Position numbers and translations under genes: made by a program. Below, in pieces: positions 45,706 through 57,143 of a stretch of 64,000 nucleotides of DNA. This stretch comes from Paguma larvata (Eukaryota > Chordata > Mammalia > Carnivora > Viverridae). The stretch is taken from contig CM057825.1 of NCBI GenBank assembly GCA_030068075.1, forward strand, positions 78,693,123-78,757,122, read 5' to 3'. Under the pieces are notes generated by a model. The model ran no database searches. It saw nothing but the letters and a program-made list of their open reading frames with translations, and had not been told where the DNA came from. The first letter of the stretch is position 1. Every line of letters begins with the position of its first letter.

Positions 45706-46399
45706 GTGAGTGCAGTGTAGGTATCAGCTATTGCACTAAGAACAAGGGAGAACAAGATTTTTTCCAACCCTTGCAGTCAAGGAATTTACAGTTTAGGGAG
45801 GGAAAAGGATAAAGAAGCGTCACGTTAATATTGAGTCTGATAATCCCAGAAATGTAGTTGTTTATGCTGCTATAGCTCCTATCAAAATCTTTAATTCACG
45901 AAGCCAAAGATTCTCCTCTCTATAGTATTTATTTAAAACAAGGATCTTCAGAAAAAAAAAATATTCTAAATGAATGCCAGGAAATAAGAAAATTAAAATA
46001 TGTACATACGCTGACTTGGAACTCACACTGAAATAATCCAGAAGGCCCGCATACCTACCATGCCTTGGCAAACTTAGGAAGCAGTTATAAAGTCATAAAG
46101 ATAGTGTGGCAAGAGCAGCTATCCCTTTTCTGTCCTAGCCAAAGCCTTCTGGAAGAAGACATGGAGTTTTTCCTCTCTTGCCTTCCTGTCTTTCAGGCAC
46201 ATTCCAAATCCCCATCAGGAGTCCCCTTGCTGCCGTCAGAGAAGAAAGCATCTGTTGTAACCCAGAAAAGCATGCATTCCCAATGTTCAAGCTTTATTCA
46301 AATCTTTGCTTGTCTTTGGCCTGATTTCTTCAAGCTCCCTAAGGGTGAGGGGTACTGCTAAATGCTGTCTTATCCAATTATCAGCCGTATGCAACCTTG
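45706..46399. other. Unique sequence
   Basis: The 98-codon ORF at 46065-46361 and the 69-codon minus ORF at 45862 show no domain. No splice-flanked exon that I trust. Confidence 0.5.
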
Positions 46400-46690
46400 T
46401 GGCATTTTGCAGCTGAAACAGACCTTAGAGATCATTCCCCTGAACCTGCTCATTACTGTGTCGCCCCTTGGCATTTATGCAATTAGTTTGCTCTGTTTAA
46501 TTTGTATCTATACAGTTGGTGCTTTGGTAGTATACTTAAGAATTTTTCCTCGATGCATTTTCTCTCTCAACTGGATTACAAGTTCTCAAATATAGGGAGT
46601 ACATGAGTATGACGTATCTTTGTATTTATGACTCTCTCCAACGGTTTTCATACAGTGGGTGCTCAGTAAAGCTGTTGAGTAGACAATCCA
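46400..46690 (+). mobile_element. L2 LINE 3' end
   Basis: Sense L2-like 3' end: AACTGGATTACAAGTTCTCA, ATAGGGAGTACATGAGTATG, ACAGTGGGTGCTCAGTAAAG, CTGTTGAGTAGA. The 77-codon ORF at 46362 runs through it. Confidence 0.65.
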
Positions 46691-48795
46691 AAATTTTAAA
46701 AGTATAATAAATAGTCAGAAAGTACGTCCGGAAGTCCTTTTTCTTCATTTAGTTGAGCACCCCACCTATTCCCCAAAGCTTTTCTAAACTAATTGGAGCA
46801 AAATTCAAAACTGAGTGTGGACTTGAGTTATTTTATCTTACATCCTATGATATCAAATCACATTAAACATCTATCCCTGTTACTTTGGACTTTTTGGTTG
46901 CCGATAACAGAAACCAACTCATGATTAAGTAAGAAAAATAAAATGAAAAAGACCAGGAGTCTACAAGGACAGCACATAAACTGAGCTTTAGGACAGGGCC
47001 TGACACCATCAGGAAGACCTCCCATCTTTCATCTCTGCTCCCCTTTACACATATGCTTTACTCAACTCCAGCTCCATATTTCCCTGTCTCTTTCAGATAA
47101 CCATGTGAAGGAAAGCAACGTGGCCGGCAGGTACCGAGTTTACATGCTGCAGGTATACCCAATGAATTGGTTTGGCCCAATTCCATATTTCATATGGAAG
47201 GGAACCCGATAGGCCCAGAAAAACGGGATCATGTGAAAGGCTGATTATGTCCATTCTAATGAGAAGAGAAGTTGATAAGAGACATTTCCCAGAAAAAAGA
47301 AAAACAAATCAGACCTAGACAGAAAAAAAAAAAAATCAGTGGGCACCTACTCTAATTTCTACGTCTATATAACCAGTTAGTCAAGCTCTCTAAAGAGAAT
47401 AAAGTCCCAACAACTTAACTCTTCCACATAGATGTGCTCATGTTAGCTATATTATTATTAAGAAGTAACTACTTGGTCAATGTGTACAGGTGATGCCTGC
47501 CATATGAATGATCGTAAGTTTTTTTCTTTTATCTTTGATTTGTGTCTCAACATTTTATTCATTTATTTTATGTCTCAACATTTTTATTTAACTAATTTAT
47601 TTAAGTGGCTCTAAACCCCGCTTCTAATTCAATTCCTTTTTTTTCTTTCGAAATTAGTTGATTGCTTAAGGGATAATTTAATTCTCTTGTAGAACTCTAA
47701 AGACAAAGTCTAATCATGAGAGAATTACTAAATTCTCTAAAGAATTAGAGAATTGCAGTCGTGTAGGTGCAGCCAGAGAGCAAGACTCATAGACTGCTAT
47801 CGTGGTATAACATAGAAAAAACAACTGTGATATTTTCAAGGCCCCATGAGCTGAAAGTTGTATAAAAGCCCATGAAAATACCCCAACAATGTAATGATTA
47901 AGTTCAGGCAAATTCTAGGAATTTTTCTTCAACCTCATATTTAACATAACAAATTCCATACTCTAGCTTGGAGACAAAACGACAAGCACACAAGACCCAA
48001 TGTTCTTTAAGTGGAGAAAATTCTAGAATGAGAAATAAACTTTTTTTTGTGTGAAACCATGATAATATGTACATGTAGGAACCAGCTAAATGTAACTGAG
48101 TGAGTGTTCTGAAGCAAGACACTCACTGTAAATCGTGTGACCAAAACCTCCAGGTTCCAAATCTTCCTTCCCTATGAGACTTTTATTTGCCCATTCATTA
48201 TCTGGCGCAGAGATGACTGACTGTGGGACCCTCAAATCATGCATAACATAAAGAGACTTATTTCCCTCAGGCTTCCAGATTGTCAGGCGAAGCCATAGAG
48301 GGCATGATGGCATTAAAATCCAGTCACTGAACAACAAAACGCATTACAATTTGATCCAGTCCAGGCCAGTCAAGGTCTCATTATACAGGCCCTCAGGGCT
48401 GAGAAGAGGCAAGAGAACAATGATGGATATGTACGTTGCCATGGTGTCCCTGCTGCATCCCCTGGTTTCACATGGGTGCAACTGAGTCTCTTTGAACCAA
48501 TTTGGTGGTAAGCATCTTCACAGAACTCTGATCAACAGTGAATGATTCTGCATCCCACACTGATCATCACAAACTCCTATTCTTCAGGTTTCCTAAGTGA
48601 TCTTTTCCCAATTCTGGAATGGAGTCACTTATTGTAGTGAGAGAGAAAAGCAATTTTACCCGGAGGTTTGTGCGGTTTTTGACATGTGGGATTATTAAGA
48701 GAGAGAAGGGAGACAATCGGGAGCAGAGTCACACATGGGGAGTAAGATCAGGGTTCTCATCCTCGCTCCATTACCAAATCGCAGGGTCGCCTTCG
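46691..48795. other. Unique sequence with a small hairpin
   Basis: 46880-47050 (GATAACAGAAACCAACTCAT) resembles a dispersed mammalian repeat that I cannot name. A 10-bp stem AATTCTCTAA / TTAGAGAATT with a 4-base loop lies at 47731-47754. Minus ORFs of 65-83 codons at 47714-48337 are adjacent and overlapping but have no domain or splice logic. Confidence 0.45.
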
Positions 48796-48866
48796 GAAAA
48801 TGCCTACATTAATTTGACAATAAACTGATAAAAAAAAAAAAAAAGAAAAAGAAAATGCCTACATTA
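48796..48866 (+). pseudogene. Micro-retrocopy: ~18 bp of 3' sequence plus poly(A), with 16-bp TSD
   Basis: GAAAATGCCTACATTA occurs at 48796-48811 and again at 48851-48866. The 39 bp between are ATTTGACAATAAACTGAT followed by about 14 A and then GAAAAA. An AATAAA signal lies at 48819-48824. Target-site duplication, poly(A) and AATAAA together indicate an L1-mediated insertion of the extreme 3' end of a polyadenylated RNA. The parent transcript cannot be identified from so few bases. Confidence 0.7.
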
Positions 48867-49984
48867 GCTGAGCCCTCACTTTCTCCATCTTATCTAAGAT
48901 ATTACTCATTTAAGGAAGCAAAAGCATTTTATTTACGACCAAGAAAGAAAAACTACAACCATTTATAACTGTATTATGCCATTGATTAAAAAGGCAACCT
49001 GATTGCAGAGGTGTTAAAATCTCAGCGATAAATGGTATAATTGTGGGAGGTTTAGCAAAATAGTTATTTCTGGAAGTGGTCTGCTCTGGTTGCTGCTCTT
49101 TTTAAGAAATGCCTACAGTGAATTGTTGACTTCCCTTCTCTCGCAGCTGCACTTAAGCTATTGAAAATAGCTGCAGAAAAGAGAGGAGCAGGGCTTTTAA
49201 GGAAAATGCACTTCTGTCTGGCAGTTGTAGTGTCTCTGAATCAATTAGGCATTGGAAAGTTAAACTCCTTCCCTGTTTTAAACAAAAGCCAAAGTCATAT
49301 TTGCCAAAGGTCAACTCTCACTCCCTCTGACCACCCAGCTTTCAAAGCACTTGTCCTCATCACAGCAGCACCGCCTCACTCCCACCTTCCCAATTAGTTA
49401 CCTCTTCCTTTCCCCTCTCCCTTTCTCCCTTCCCTTTTTCTTTATTTCTCATTCCTTTTCTCCATCCACCAATATCTATGAAGCACCTACGCTGTGGTTA
49501 ATAAATCACATATGAATAAATGATAGGCGCATCCGAACCATCTTCGAGAAACACGCCCATCTTGAGGTGAGAGGTGGTATGGGAAGTGCCCTTGATATGC
49601 TGCATGACAGGGTGCACACACATGATCCAGGCTTGGGAGATCAGAGAAGGCTCTTTCAGGAGGTGACACGAAAACTGAGACCTGAAGCATTATCGAGAGC
49701 ATGCCAATTCATACAATAAACACCCTCATGGCAGAGAACTGAGGGCTCTGGTTAACCGAACTCTGGTTAACTGAAATAACTCAAGAACATTTGACCTACA
49801 TATTTTCTATTTTCTTCCATAATCTAACCTAATTTTAAGTCCTGTCCACATAACCTTCTACACCAGCCAATCAGCAGCCCTTTTTTCACCCCATCAACAT
49901 TGTTTCCTTGTGTTCCACGCCTTTGCTCAGCTCTTCCAGTTGCCGAAAGTCCCTTCTCTCCACACTCTTACACTTGATTCCATC
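48867..49984. other. Unique sequence with a polypyrimidine tract
   Basis: A C/T-rich tract occupies about 49397-49472. The 78-codon ORF at 49161-49397 and the 71-codon minus ORF at 49487 have no domain. Confidence 0.5.
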
Positions 49985-50160
49985 TATGACTTAAAAAGCA
50001 CCTATTGTGCATCTCAGCACAGTTTTGGCAGGAGAAAACTGAGATGCAGAGTGATTTGGCAACAAGTCTGAGGTCACACAGCCCGTAAGTAGCCACCAGA
50101 ATTCAAACCAGGACAAATTGTTCCCAAAGTCCCTTCTCTTCTCACTACACCATATTGGCC
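49985..50160 (-). mobile_element. MIR SINE remnant
   Basis: Antisense MIR: AGCACCTATTGTGCATCTC, GGAGAAAACTGAGATGCAGA, GATTTGGCAACAAGTCTGAG, GTCACACAGCCCGTAAGTAG, AATTCAAACCAGGACA. Confidence 0.88.
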
Positions 50161-50176
50161 AGGGTAGCCACAGCCC

Positions 50177-50440
50177 TTTTTTTTTTTTTTTTTAATTTCA
50201 AGGCCAATCTCAATTCCTACCACTCCTCTGAAGCTTCCCTCTAAGAGATGCAGCCTGTAAGAGTCTTACTTTTCCTAGCCTATCGGTGGGTATTTCCTTA
50301 ATTTTGTTATAGACTGACATTGCTTTTAAATGTGCATACATATTTTTTCAACAAAACTGTAGACAACTTGTGGGCAGGAGTTGTGCTTTTGTATCTCTTT
50401 GGGGTTTGGGATTATCAATGCATGACAGGTCACCAGCTTT
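50177..50440 (+). mobile_element. L2 LINE 3' end, preceded by poly(T)
   Basis: A 17-bp T run (50177-50193) is followed by sense L2 3' sequence: CACTCCTCTGAAGCTTCCCT, ACTGTAGACAACTTGTGGGC, AGGAGTTGTGCTTTTGTATC. Decayed and lacking coding potential. Confidence 0.6.
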
Positions 50441-51622
50441 TCTTTTTTGTACATGTAGGCTGGAAGATCAGGATATTAACTATTTGAAGGAACTCTGAGC
50501 TGAGTTCCAGGTAAGGGACACCGTTGGTGATGCTGGGCTATAGAAGCTCTCAGAGGCACCAGCCACACCAATTTTGTTCTTAATTCAGTTCTCCTTTCAG
50601 GGGGTGCCATGAATTTAGTGAGCATTCACTGGCAATGGGAAATGAACCAAAATTAAGGATGTAAAAGGTTTCCTGGGCTTTGAACTCCCTCCTAGAGCAA
50701 ACAGACCAGAAGAGTATCCCTCTTTGAATGCAAATCAAATGCCACTTTGGAAATTACACTTTTCCATTGAAATTTCTCAGAACGTGAATTCTCAAGTGGA
50801 TCACGGTTGGCATGTATTATTGGTTTTTATTCTTCCTCATCCCTAAGTCTCTCCCAGGATGTTCACAAGGCACTTAGAGAAGTGCGTTCACCCCACCAGG
50901 CTGCCAATTGATCATTTAGTACATTATTACATAACTTATTACAGTAAGTGGCAAAAGCACAGAGCGGAATTTGATTCCTTATCATTATTTTCATGACATA
51001 TATAGCACTTTTCTCCAGGCTCTGTGCAGACATTAACTTCCAGGCATCTGGAATTATACAGCTGAAAACAAAGGAAGCAGAAGAAAGAACAGGAAAGGTA
51101 AAAGGCTGAGATAAGAGAAAAACTGACACAGAGGGGGAAAAAAAGCAGATAAAAGCAAAATCCAGTCCTAAAGAGAATGAAAGAGTATGTTTTAGCTACC
51201 TGGGATTGATGGTCTTCAACAGACCACAAAACAAACAAAACTACCTAAAGAGTCTACTTGTCCCATGTCCTTTTGGGCAGAGGTCAATTTGTTGGCATGG
51301 ATAAGGGACTATTTGGCCTAGGAAATCAGAGCAAAAAGTATTTCCACTTTGTCATGAATGTGTTAAAAGTTGAAGATAGTGAGTGTAAGGAAAACTATAT
51401 GTGGACCCCAAGTCCAGAGTCTATTATCTAGTTATGTGGATATAAACCATTAAGAGTAGAGAGCAGATACCCCTGAAACTCCTTCTTACTCTAAGAGTAA
51501 GAATCACCCAGAGTGACTGACCACATCCTCAGTCATCCAGGATTTTTACTTTAAATATATCAGCCTTTGTCAGTTTTTCCCAGGATAGGCTTTTCTCCAG
51601 AATTATTTTCAGCATTTTAATT

Positions 51623-51623
<1 letters not shown>
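50441..51623. other. Unique sequence
   Basis: Two overlapping minus ORFs (88 and 99 codons, 50863-51238) read the same AG-rich DNA in different frames. No domain. No repeat recognised. Confidence 0.5.
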
Positions 51624-51720
<97 letters not shown>

Positions 51721-51721
51721 G
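51624..51721. repeat. Compound microsatellite (CT)n(TG)n(AG)n
   Basis: About 18 CT units (51624-51660), 18 TG units (51661-51696) and 12 AG units (51697-51720) without interruption. The CT and AG blocks are complementary, so the tract can fold with TG as loop. The 83-codon minus ORF over it is a repeat artefact. Confidence 0.97.
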
Positions 51722-53044
51722 AGGTATAGTGAATGAAAAGCAGAGGATTATGATATCATTCAGGGTTATCATTTCCAGGTGACTGGCTGCACACACATAC
51801 ACACCACGTGACTTTGCATTGGATGTGTAGACCCACTTTAGAGGTTGGATATTTTTCATTGATTGCATTTTAATATATATTCTGGATGTGTCTCAAAGAC
51901 TATGTCAACTTCCAGTGTGCCCCAAACCCCTTAATTGAGGCCATGTAAAGCCTGCATCAGTTCATAAAGGTCTCTTTAATCACATGCGATTCTCATTACC
52001 AGGACTTAATCTTTCCAAGAAAATGCCAAGAGAGAAGAGACAACTTGAAGAGATTTGGCAAAACTTCTCTGGTCATTTGCAAGAGATAAACGCTTCTTTT
52101 ACCTCATTAATTCACGTTTTTTGGCACACAGAATGCACATTATCCTTGTAGTTATCACCAGCCTCAAGAAAAAGCCCTGAAAATTTTGTGAAAAAGCTTA
52201 ATGGCTCTTGCTATAAATGGCAAAATTCCCCAGCTGGCATCTAACCTGCTAGAGTCATTCATGGGATATTGCTTTCCAGATGAAAATTAAGCTGGAAGAT
52301 AAAATGAGAAAAGCATCACAAAGTGCCTTGTAATCATCAGATATATTTGGGAGCAGCTTAATTTCCATTTGTCTAGGCTTTCCAATGTTTACCATAGGGT
52401 TTTCATTTGGGAATGGGAAACCAGGCTTGCATGATAAATAACAGATACGTTGTTTTGAAGGATAGTATGGATGATATCTATTCCTTAACTTTCCATATAT
52501 CCTTTCAACAAACACATGTGGAATATGTATCGTGTGTTCTTCATATTTTCGAAGATATAAGGAAGATTAAGTCATACACTGTCCACAAGGAGCTTGCAGT
52601 CCTTAGGGGAGAAGACATATATAGAAGAAAAAAAATCTAGTTATGATCAAAGGCAAATAACTTACGACATCACTTTTATCTTAACTATGTTGAGAGACAG
52701 TTTAGGGATAGATATCATCTCTGAGTTCATGATTTCAAATCATAAGGGTGAATCCACTGGTATCCATTTTAAAAATAAACTATTATTTATAATTTTTGTC
52801 TCTCAGTTTGTTGAAATGAAGAAGAGAATGTACAAAGCATACTCATGGAAACTTGAGTTGTCAGTTTTACCTGTAGCATAGGGAATTTGTAGAGTATTTA
52901 AAAGAGTAAGCCTGAAAAGATACGATATATCCACATTATAGAGTATCCTTAAAGCAAGGTTCTGGCTAGGTTTACCTCAGTAGGTAATAGCTTCTACAGA
53001 AAGTTTTTAAACAGGACCAAAGTTCAAAAACTGATCTCGTTAAA
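51722..53044. other. Unique sequence
   Basis: No repeat or gene recognised. ORFs at 52255-52881 (77-95 codons) on both strands lack domains. Confidence 0.5.
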
Positions 53045-54560
53045 AATGTATTCACATATGTATGAATTATGAGGTGGGGACCTGGGAGTTAGAGCAACCA
53101 GTTTGGAAGGTATTATAGTCTTGAAAAACAGTGATAAATGTATGAACTAAAGTAGCAACAGAGAAAAATAGTGAGTTCAGTTTCCATTACATTGAGTTGG
53201 AATTTGAGTCAATGGGTCATCTTGCAGGTGAAAATATGTAGCAAACAACTAGAGAGCAGGCCTGAGAAAGGTCATTGCTGTGACAGGAAGTTTGGAGGCA
53301 TTTTTTAAGAAGTATGTGTTCATTCATGTGAGTAATGTGATCACTTAGAGATAGAGCATAGTCAGAGAGAGAAATGAGAAAGACCAAGAGAGACCAAGAA
53401 GGAAGAGGACCAAAGGGCAGATATTAATAGTAGTAATGAAAAGTCAAAGGAGTACTGTGACACGCAGCATCACTGAAATGTTAAGATGTATATCTCAGTC
53501 TGTTTGGGCTGCTATCAGCAAAGGCCATAACAACAAACATGTATTTCTCATAGATCTAGAGGCTAAAAGTCTAGGGTCAAGGTGCCCGTGTGGTTGTGGT
53601 CTTGGTGAGGACTCTTTCCAGTTTGCAGATGGCTGCCTTCTTGCTATATTCTCACATGGGGGAAGGAACCATCACCTCTCTCATGTCTCTTCTCTTAAGA
53701 GCACTAATCCTATTCATGAGGGCTCCACCCTCATGATCTATTTACCTTCCAAAGGCCCCTCCTCCAAATACCATCACGCTGGGGATCAGGGCTTCAACAT
53801 TTGAATTTGTGGGGGGAGGGGGGACTCAAATATTTAGTTTACAGCAATGTGGATGGCCAAGGTGCCTCACAGAGCAGAGAGCGTAGGGAGGTTTTAAGAA
53901 CTCAGAGGAAGTAATTTGAGTTACAGACTAAGAGATATCTGTGATCAAAGAGAGACCATTTTGAGCAGAAACCTGAGGTTGGAGGCCAGATCGAAAGGCA
54001 TATGTGAGTGTCAAAGAGGTGAAGATGGCAGGTGCAGAATAAGAGGCTTGTTAGCAAAAGCCAAGTGAAGAGGTGGTGTCAGAGTCAAGGAGTCCATGGT
54101 TGTTTGTTATTTTGACTACTTGTTGTTCAGTTTGTGTGTTTGTTTGTTTTTAGGTAATAGCAACTTAAGAACGTTTGTCAAATGGAGGGAGATGTCCAGT
54201 AGCTCTGGAGAACATATTGGAGTAAAATTTAAAAGGAATAACCTGCAGAGCAAGATCCAGCAGAAGTAGGAGGCAATGAGATTGAGACTAGTGATAAAGC
54301 AGAATAATGCCTCTTTCCCAGGGATTAGAAGACAAGAGTGGAAAATGGTTGAAAATGCTGAGAATATTCAAGAAGAGAAGGTTCCCTCTCTCACAACTGT
54401 AAAGTAGGCTCAAGATAACTATACAGTCAGAGGATGATGGCCAGGCATGTATGGAAGGCTCCACTGTAGTAGCTAAATACATTTCATTTAAAGCTTTGGG
54501 ATTAGTTTTGTGACATACTCTGTACATTGCCAGCAGCCCATGAACAAGAAGAAGAAAAAA
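53045..54560 (-). mobile_element. L2 LINE, long remnant split by an LTR
   Basis: Antisense L2 sequence on both sides of the MaLR LTR at 53487-53843. Left: GAGGTGGGGACCTGGGAGTT, CATTACATTGAGTTGGAATT. Right: GAGGTTGGAGGCCAGATC, GAAGATGGCAGGTGCAGAAT, GATGTCCAGTAGCTCTGGAG, TGCAGAGCAAGATCCAGCAG, then a stretch near 54480-54545 resembling L2 upstream of the reverse-transcriptase domain (ATTTCATTTAAAGC, GCCAGCAGCCCATG). Many indels. The right edge is uncertain. Confidence 0.6.
53487..53843 (-). mobile_element. MaLR-type solo LTR (MLT1), inserted in L2
   Basis: Antisense LTR in order: CTCAGTCTGTTTGGGCTGCT, ACATGTATTTCTCATAGATC, TATTCTCACATGGGGGAAGG, GAGCACTAATCCTATTCATG, AGGGCTCCACCCTCATGATC, CAAATACCATCACGCTGGGG, CTTCAACATTTGAATTTGTG, ending TATTTAGTTTACA. 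The 122-codon ORF at 53436-53804 is this LTR translated. No internal retroviral sequence. Confidence 0.9.
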
Positions 54561-54989
54561 AAAAGACAGTGACGAGGCACAACTATTAGCTGTGTGTATT
54601 GCTGTTTTCCAGTGTCCTTTGTAGCTGGTGGGAATAGCAGAAGGTCTGGGGGTCAGGGAGATCAAGAGTGAAGGCAAGTGAATGCTGATATTCTTAGCAC
54701 TGAGGTCTACTCTTGATAGGAAGGTCAATGAGACCGAGATAATGATCTGAATGGTAATGGGAGAGGTAAGTATACATAAGATCAAGCCTCTGCACTTTTT
54801 CCTTCCTAGATATATGGGTAACAGGCATGGGAAATTTCTCATTCCTTTTGAGGTAGACCAGCCCTTGGTATCCAAATTAACCTGAGGAACACTGCCCCAT
54901 CCTCCTATACAGCTCAGGAGGATATACTCAGGTGTCTGATCGGTTGTCTTGGCAGAATCTTCCACACTAAACACTGATCTTTGCCTCAC
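54288..54989 (-). other. 233-codon ORF, not supported as a gene
   Basis: Longest ORF in the window. It starts MRQRSVFSVEDSAKTTDQ and ends near the L2 remnant. It has leucine/serine-rich hydrophobic stretches but no signal peptide, zinc finger, reverse-transcriptase motif or other domain that I can name. Its C-terminal half (54288 to about 54560) overlaps L2 sequence on the same strand, but at the recognisable GCTGCTGG point the ORF is out of frame with the L2 protein. Most likely a chance frame in an old repeat plus unique DNA. Confidence 0.3.
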
Positions 54990-56947
54990 TAAGACAGCTC
55001 AGGCATAAACAATAACTGTGTGGTTACTTATGAGGCAAAACTCCACAGTCACTGGGAACAGCAGACAACAGTAGTGAGTAGCTCTTTGTGAACCATCTAG
55101 CTATACAATGTGAATACGATTTTTGACCCCTTAGGACCTTCCCAGGCTCTCTCTCCACATGTGATTTTCTACAATACTCCTTTAAGTTTGAGGGCACATA
55201 TCCCAATTAGATAAAGCTTTCATCAATAAAGAAATACCTTGTTACATTAGATAGGAGTTCATTCAGTTGCCAATAACATTTTGATTTTCAGCTAAATAAA
55301 CAATAAATCCAAGAGGCTATTTAGATGTATGGTGCACTTGAAAGAAGCTTTTTAGGACACAGAAGCCAAAGATGTTTACTCTAACATTAAAAAGTTAATG
55401 TAGCTGAGCTGAATTAACCCATTTAGGGATGCATTTCTTCCCAAGGGAAACTACAAAGTTATTCTTCACAAGCAGACATTGCTGCCCCCACACAATTAGA
55501 CATCAGGGATCAGATAAAGTGTTACTGTACTTATCACTCTGAACTACAAAGCCTTCAAATAAATCCAATTACCCACTTAGATAACCAAAGAAATGTGCTC
55601 TTTAGGACAAATAACCTATTTCATATAAAAAGTTATTTCATGTAAAGAATGCTATATGAAAGAATGAAATTAGAACAAGTCTCTCTCTCTCTGCCCCCCT
55701 CCCTTCCTTTCCTCCGTCCTCCCTCTCTACCATATGGAATATGGGACTGGCTGCTGGCTGAGCTCTTTCTCAAGGGGCAGGAGGATGGCTGCCTTCCAAA
55801 GGCAGCCCTCAGGGCATGGCATGGATCAGAGGCTATAGCAGAAATTGTGCAAACAACTGAAGAGTCAGTGGGATCCATTCTTCTGCTCGGCAGGCATGAA
55901 TTTTGACTGATCCTAAAGTCAGAGGAGGTAGCTCTAGCCCAGAACCTGCTGATGGCACTTTTCTGGTTATAAAAATTTTGGAGAAGGAAAATTGCTTGAA
56001 AATACTTCAAAAAATAAACCAATAGTATCGCACTGTGTCTGAAGGAGAACGGACTGTATCACAGAGTTCTAATGATAAAGATTTCCATAGAGACGGTCAA
56101 TCATTGGTTGCCAATAAGCACTATTCCGCTCAACTTCCCACCTTGATCCATGCTGTTCTGGTCAGGGGTTCTTCCCCTTCCCTTGTGCTCTCCTTCACCC
56201 CCACCCCCACTCACTGCAATACTCAGCAGACCACAGCACTTCCAAAGTGCCTCCCTCAACAACTCCAGCTCTCAGACCTCTCTTCCCCTCTGAAACCTTC
56301 ATATCACCTATTGTATGCCACTCGCATGTCCCATACTTATTTCACAAGGCACCATAATGTCAGTTCTTGTATGTATATCTTGGCTGCTTAATTGCATTGT
56401 GGTCGTTCGATATCATAGACGTTGGCTCCACCTCCAGAAATGCTCCATTGAAAGTCACTGAGAACTGAAACCTGTTTGGGTTATAAGGCACACTTATGTA
56501 AATTCTCACAGTCCAAAGAGTACCCTCTTTGGTACATGGATGAATCAATCCAACCTCCAGTCCAGTGCAATACAAAATAAAGGACAGCAGAAGAGCACTG
56601 CCCTTTTTTAAATGTTTGAATTAGGTTGCCCTAATAAACAAATCAAACTCAGCTCTGAGCACAGCAGGACTTGGAAGGACAGGTGTTTGCTGGAGGCCTC
56701 CATGAAGTCAGACATAGAGGCCTGAGGATCTCTGGGGTCATCTCTGAATAAAATTCACACTTGCCAAAAGTCTGCTCTGTCTTAGCCTCACTATCACGGT
56801 GCTGCCATGACAAAAAAAGAAGCATGGAGAATTGGCTCGGCCACAGAGGTGATGTGACCAAACCTGTTGCCAGACTGATGACTCTGAGAAACACAACACA
56901 GAAGGGTGGCCCGGCAAGAATTCCTACTAGAAACTGGGTAGATTCTT
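54990..56947. other. Unique sequence with a CT-rich tract
   Basis: A CT/CCTC-rich tract lies at 55679-55737. ORFs of up to 129 codons (55633-56022, minus) and 118 codons (56035-56391) have no domain. The former reads the purine strand of the CT tract. Confidence 0.5.
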
Positions 56948-57125
56948 TTTTTTTTTTTAATGTTTGTTTATTTATTTATTTTCAGAGAGAGTGAGCACAC
57001 AGGGGAGGGACAGTAAGAGAGGGAGAGAGAGAATCCCAAGCAGCCTCCACACTGTCAGCACGAGCCCAACACTGGGAGATTGCAACTTGAGCCGAAATCA
57101 AAAGTCGGACACTTAACCGACTGAG
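56948..57125 (-). mobile_element. CAN-SINE, 18-bp TSD with two mismatches
   Basis: Antisense SINE from poly(T) and GTTTATTTATTTATTTTC to AAAGTCGGACACTTAACCGA. The outermost head (the complement of GGGGCGCCTGGGTGGCTC) is lost. Duplication GAAACTGGGTAGATTCTT (56930-56947) / GAAACTGGATAGACTCTT (57126-57143). It is 5'-truncated and of moderate age. Confidence 0.95.
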
Positions 57126-57143
57126 GAAACTGGATAGACTCTT

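Noticed and set aside
47714..48337. Three successive minus-strand ORFs (65-83 codons) as exons of one gene
   Set aside because: They overlap each other in different frames and lack consistent acceptor/donor sites and any recognisable domain.
53436..53804. 122-codon ORF as a possible gene
   Set aside because: It lies almost wholly within the antisense MLT1 LTR at 53487-53843; the peptide is a reading of the LTR.
55633..56022. 129-codon minus ORF
   Set aside because: Its Arg/Glu/Gly-rich end is the purine strand of a CT-rich tract, the rest has no domain, and an 85-codon ORF overlaps it on the other strand.
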